In this document: piece after piece, positions 63,397 through 64,000 of the stretch
How the letters are laid out: the number at the start of each line of letters is the position of its first letter
Numbering within the stretch: the first letter of the stretch is position 1
Position numbers and translations under genes: made by a program
DNA from: Bryoerythrophyllum caledonicum
Taxonomy: Eukaryota; Streptophyta; Bryopsida; Pottiales; Pottiaceae
DNA length: 64,000 nt
Assembly: GCA_963971425.1 (NCBI GenBank)
Contig: OZ020518.1
Coordinates: forward strand, 2,802,263 to 2,866,262
Direction of reading: 5' to 3'
The notes under the pieces: model-generated
Told to the model about the DNA's origin: nothing
Databases searched by the model: none
The model's input: only the letters and a program-made list of their open reading frames with translations

Positions 63397-63411
63397 GTGG
63401 TATATATGTTT

Positions 63412-64000
63412 ATGGGGTTGAGGATACCTATGTGGTCATTGTTTGTGTTGGTTGGTGTACGGTTTATAAATGTGTTATTTGGGATGTGGAGTTGTATAGG
63501 TGAGTGATCGGAGTTCAAATGAATGTTATTATTTGTTGTGGAAGTAAATGTGGTATGGTTAGTTGCACGGACGTAGAATCCATCAATTAGGCTTCAGTTG
63601 CTATAGTTGTATCCTCCTTGTCTAGAGTATGTAATGTTTGTGGGAATATAATTAAAGTTTAGGTTTTCTGTAAATTGTTTCCATTGCAGGTCTATTATTT
63701 GTGGTGGTGTGTGTTGGTTTCCGTTTTGTCTACCTATGAGGGCAACGTCTCTATTGAAGTCGCCACATAAGATGTGGTTGTGGTTGGGGTTGTTGGTATT
63801 ATGGGTGGTGATGTTAGTTTTGATGTCCTCGGTGAGTCTGATGTCTTCGGGGTGGGATGGCAAGTATATGTGGTGGATTAGCCATGATTGTAGTGGGTGA
63901 TTGGAGATTTTCATAATTTGGAGGTATGGGGATAAGTTCATCGGGGTGGGAATTTTTTTGACATTGCGCGGAAAGGCGTAGTTTTTGTGTATAAGAGTGA
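63412..64000 (-). mobile_element. LINE copy D, 5' segment (APE endonuclease), runs off the right edge
   Basis: Contains the second half of the APE domain: SPYLQIMKISNHPLQSWLIH, ILCGDFNRDVALIG, YSRQGGYNYSN (63594-63941), then a stop and the continuation SLIDGFYVR and NSDHSPI. It joins the 52656-56114 segment once LINE B is removed. The start of D lies outside the window. Confidence 0.85.

Larger units (their letters stand above)
56115..63411 (-). mobile_element. LINE copy B, complete ORF2 with 2A, no ORF1, inserted in LINE D
   Basis: Bounded by the 13-bp duplication ATGGGGTTGAGGA (56102-56114 and 63412-63424). Removing B restores the D coding sequence (GILNPI then PQNNIEL). The 5' end lies only 36 bases before the GGD of the 2A, so ORF1 is absent, most simply by 5' truncation. 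ORF2 is complete in extent but has a stop at 62941, a small deletion near 61850, and shifts near 60900 and 57450. Confidence 0.9.

Noticed and set aside
1..64000. CRISPR arrays, rRNA or tRNA genes
   Set aside because: No spaced direct repeats, rRNA cores or tRNA cloverleafs with A/B boxes were seen.

Overview
The window looks like nuclear DNA of a streptophyte (land plant or charophyte alga). This is inferred from GT-AG introns, a plant-type heavy-metal-associated (HMA) protein, a secreted nucleoside-phosphorylase/bark-storage-like protein, telo-box (AAACCCTA) clusters and many MITEs. A charophyte such as Chara is my best guess, not a demonstrated identity. One 200-base assembly gap (50540-50739) is present.

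Layout. 1-4.8 kb: a visibly more GC-rich block with a minus-strand hypothetical gene (long exon 1945-3831 plus downstream exons) carrying an unusual density of the hexamer CGATAA and an array built from the same word. 5-13 kb: transposon remains (Helitron-like, Stowaway-like, hAT-like and Harbinger-like MITEs, a decayed Ty3/gypsy polyprotein, TTAA-flanked MITEs). 14.6-18.8 kb: a seven-exon minus-strand gene for a 419-residue secreted phosphorylase-superfamily protein, every splice phase of which closes. 18.8-33 kb: foldback repeats, a 5'-truncated LINE (G) and AT-rich DNA with more TTAA MITEs. 33.07-34.18 kb: a three-exon plus-strand gene for a 161-residue HMA protein. 34.45-35.6 kb: a Helitron-like element interrupted by a TTAA MITE.

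35.8-64 kb is one nest of LINEs of a single family. An old minus-strand LINE (D) runs from 35797 to beyond the right edge. LINE A (plus strand, 38161-52655) inserted into it with an 11-bp target-site duplication. LINE B (minus strand, 56115-63411) inserted into it with a 13-bp duplication. LINE A is itself split in its 3' UTR by a 5.2-kb element with terminal inverted repeats (47350-52515).

The LINE family is the most interesting object here. Read in order, its ORF2 encodes a 2A-like ribosome-skipping motif (GDIETNPGP), an APE endonuclease, reverse transcriptase, RNase H, and a C-terminal Cys/His finger followed by motifs of a restriction-like endonuclease (RHN, KPD, E, K-x3-Y). That is a dual-endonuclease (Dualen/RandI-like) layout combined with a 2A. 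The 2A is present in two independent copies and no in-frame ATG precedes it in either. A separate ORF1 with an RRM-like region and coiled coil precedes ORF2 in copy A, and its own leader carries what looks like a decayed echo of the 2A leader. All four copies end in a conserved folded 3' structure plus (TTC)n, with paired base changes between copies.
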